Shown here piece after piece: positions 62,567-64,000 of a stretch of DNA of 64,000 bases (position 1 is the stretch's first letter; each line of letters opens with the position of its first letter). This stretch comes from Hetaerina americana (taxonomy: Eukaryota; Arthropoda; Insecta; Odonata; Calopterygidae). The position numbers and the translations under genes are program-made. The stretch is from positions 26,055,830 through 26,119,829 of the forward strand of contig JAKTNV010000003.1 of NCBI GenBank assembly GCA_022747635.1, given 5' to 3'. The notes under the pieces were generated by a model. The model was not told the origin of the DNA. It was given only the letters and a program-made list of their open reading frames with translations, and searched no databases.

Positions 62567-62640
62567 TAGAGCATCCGCCCGGCAAGTGGAAAGATCCGGT
62601 GTTCGAATCCCGGTCAATGAAATATTTTTACTCTTGTGAT
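62567..62640 (+). repeat. tRNA-like SINE fragment, 5' part lost
   Basis: GAGCATCCGCCCGGCAAG (62569-62586) looks like the end of box A plus an anticodon arm. GTGTTCGAATCCCGGTC (62599-62615) is a strong box B. Upstream the sequence runs straight into TATATATA (62560-62567), so the first part of the tRNA head is missing. Confidence 0.55.
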
Positions 62641-63015
62641 CCGTTCGATTCCGCCTTCCCCACCTTTATTGTGTTCGTCCTTTATGTGTGTTCCTATCCC
62701 TTTTCCTTATATCTGTTTCTATATAAATGAGTATTTATTCGCCGTTTGGCGGGATTTCGTGTTTGAATATGTATTTGGCCAATGTGGCTCATCTCTTTCT
62801 TCTGGCTATGGTAATGAGATAAAAATCTCATTACTAATGCAAATATTTCAAAAGAATGTAAAAATATGAATCTTAGTTTCCAGCCCTCTATTCAATACTT
62901 TTTCGATTTTACTCGTCAAGTCTTGATGTGTTCAAACAAATGTGTACTTCTGAATTTGGATGAAAAGGTATTAACTGATAAATAATTAATTAAAACTTAT
63001 AAGGATTGAGTCATT
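62641..63015. other. AT-rich DNA, no gene recognised
   Basis: The 77-codon frame at 62636-62869 has no recognisable domain. Confidence 0.45.
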
Positions 63016-63019
63016 AGAA

Positions 63020-63190
63020 ATCGTGGTGGTTTAGTGGGAAGAGAGCTACTTATTGGAGAGCCCTGGCTCAATTCTAACTTAATTTAAGCACCCCCAGCTT
63101 CACCCAAGCACTGGTACCGCATCTTTCTTGGAAATCACAGGTGCCGCAGGGAGAGTAACTGGTGTCCCTACCCTTTGTGAATGTCACACG
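63020..63190 (+). repeat. tRNA-derived SINE, diverged relative of the 55.4-kb copy
   Basis: GTGGTTTAGTGGGAAGAGAG (63026-63045) fits box A, and CCTGGCTCAATTCTAAC (63062-63078) is a degenerate box B. The body TTGGAAATCACAGGTGCCGC and AGGGAGAGTAACTGGTGTCC (63128-63168) lines up with CTGGAAAAGCACAGGCCGTA and GAGGGAAAGGAACCGGCCCT at 55574-55613, so the two share a family. Confidence 0.6.
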
Positions 63191-63194
63191 ACGC

Positions 63195-64000
63195 ATTAAG
63201 TTTATTCAGCGGAGATTTTCCCCTCGCCTATCAAACGAACTTTCCGAATTATTACAGAGATTAGGTTTATTTTAAATAATGGAACGATAAATTTTATAAT
63301 AAATGAAGAAACTAACAGAAAGAAGTTTTTGTTGAATGAATAATGATTTTTCTTAAACAAAAATGTTTTACATACATCAGTCATAACTTATTTTTCAATC
63401 AATCAAAATTTTATAAAACTGAACAAAATTTTATTTCCTGTCTACTTTCATTAAAAATAGCCAGCTCTATTCCTGGTGAAGTGAGAAATAATTCCAAGAA
63501 GCTAAGTTTCAGACGGCGCAGAGTACTGTGATAAATTGTCTCTTTACAAAAACTTTGAGCTATTTCATCACCATGGAATAGAATCCTTATTCATATTTTG
63601 TCAAACGAACAGGAGACTTTTATTGTATTTATACTAAGCAGCTTAGCAGCAAGAATAAATAAGTCAAATAAACTGCGGGAAATACTGAGACATTTACTTA
63701 AGCACACTCTGACGTGCATACCAATGCAAACTCTTAAGAATAGGTTAGACTGGGGTTCAAATTCGAATCTCTAAATTTACGGCCGGATGGTTTATCCAGC
63801 TATTCTCCCATAACATGCTCTTTTACTAACTTAGTATGATAGCAAGAGCTGAGATCTCTTAGAATAAGAATCTAATAATATTTCTCAGGATAAGTCACAA
63901 AATTTAAATAATTATGATAAAAACATTTAACATCGTTATATTACACGTAAGATACTCTTCATTTGCTTTGATAACAGCAGGATAAATAAAATGAGACACA
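63195..64000. other. AT-rich DNA, no gene recognised
   Basis: GGGGTTCAAATTCGAATC near 63752 resembles a box B, but no box A or body supports a SINE. No gene is visible up to the window end. Confidence 0.45.

Noticed and set aside
63745..63770. GGGGTTCAAATTCGAATC, a box-B-like motif
   Set aside because: No box A at the expected distance and no SINE body; left uncalled.

Overview
This window looks like non-coding, AT-rich nuclear DNA from an arthropod, most likely an insect. Direct signs are the lack of bacterial gene organisation, very short ORFs, many microsatellites, and dense decayed eukaryotic transposons: non-LTR retrotransposons of two kinds, mariner transposons and tRNA-derived SINEs. 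The species cannot be fixed from the sequence. I could not support any complete host protein-coding gene, rRNA or functional tRNA gene. Most open frames are chance ORFs or shadows in low-complexity DNA.

Layout. 0-5 kb: a CR1/Jockey-like LINE relic (+), a 12-unit array of an 18-bp repeat, and a hairpin with a third copy of its arm. 5.9-9.1 kb: two GC- and purine/pyrimidine-rich islands. 9.8-15.7 kb: two LINE relics (-). 17.7-18.8 kb: a CpG-rich island with a TATA-like box, then a perfect 16-bp hairpin. 22.0-22.8 and 25.6-26.0 kb: further GC islands, the second with an NRF1-type palindrome. 26.1-26.6 kb: 3' part of an RTE-like LINE. 28.0-30.1 kb: a CR1/Jockey-like LINE (-) split exactly at a TA by an internally deleted mariner. 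31.0-31.4 and 35.7-36.1 kb: two RTE-like 3' ends (-) of one family, the first with an in-frame 21-bp expansion. 36.6-37.7 kb: an RTE-like reverse transcriptase relic (+). 42.8-44.2 kb: a large GC-rich island. 47.3-48.5 kb: an RTE-like 5' fragment with a second mariner deletion derivative. 52-55.7 and 62.5-63.2 kb: SINEs. 56.7-58.3 kb: another GC-rich island.

The most interesting signal is a set of hammerhead-ribozyme-like motifs. Two loci (33.69-33.80 and 58.78-58.94 kb) are inverted repeats in which each arm carries a CTGANGA box, a short hairpin, a (G/T)AAAC box or its remnant, and a short self-complementary helix-III segment. Two more degenerate single motifs lie at 38.56 and 41.23 kb. This is the layout known from Penelope-like retroelements and small retrozymes. 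The assignment is inferred from motif order and pairing and has not been tested.

Nothing indicates genes acting together as a pathway. The history is one of repeated LINE and SINE insertion, nested mariner insertion with internal deletion, and decay, between GC-rich islands that are the best candidates for host regulatory DNA.
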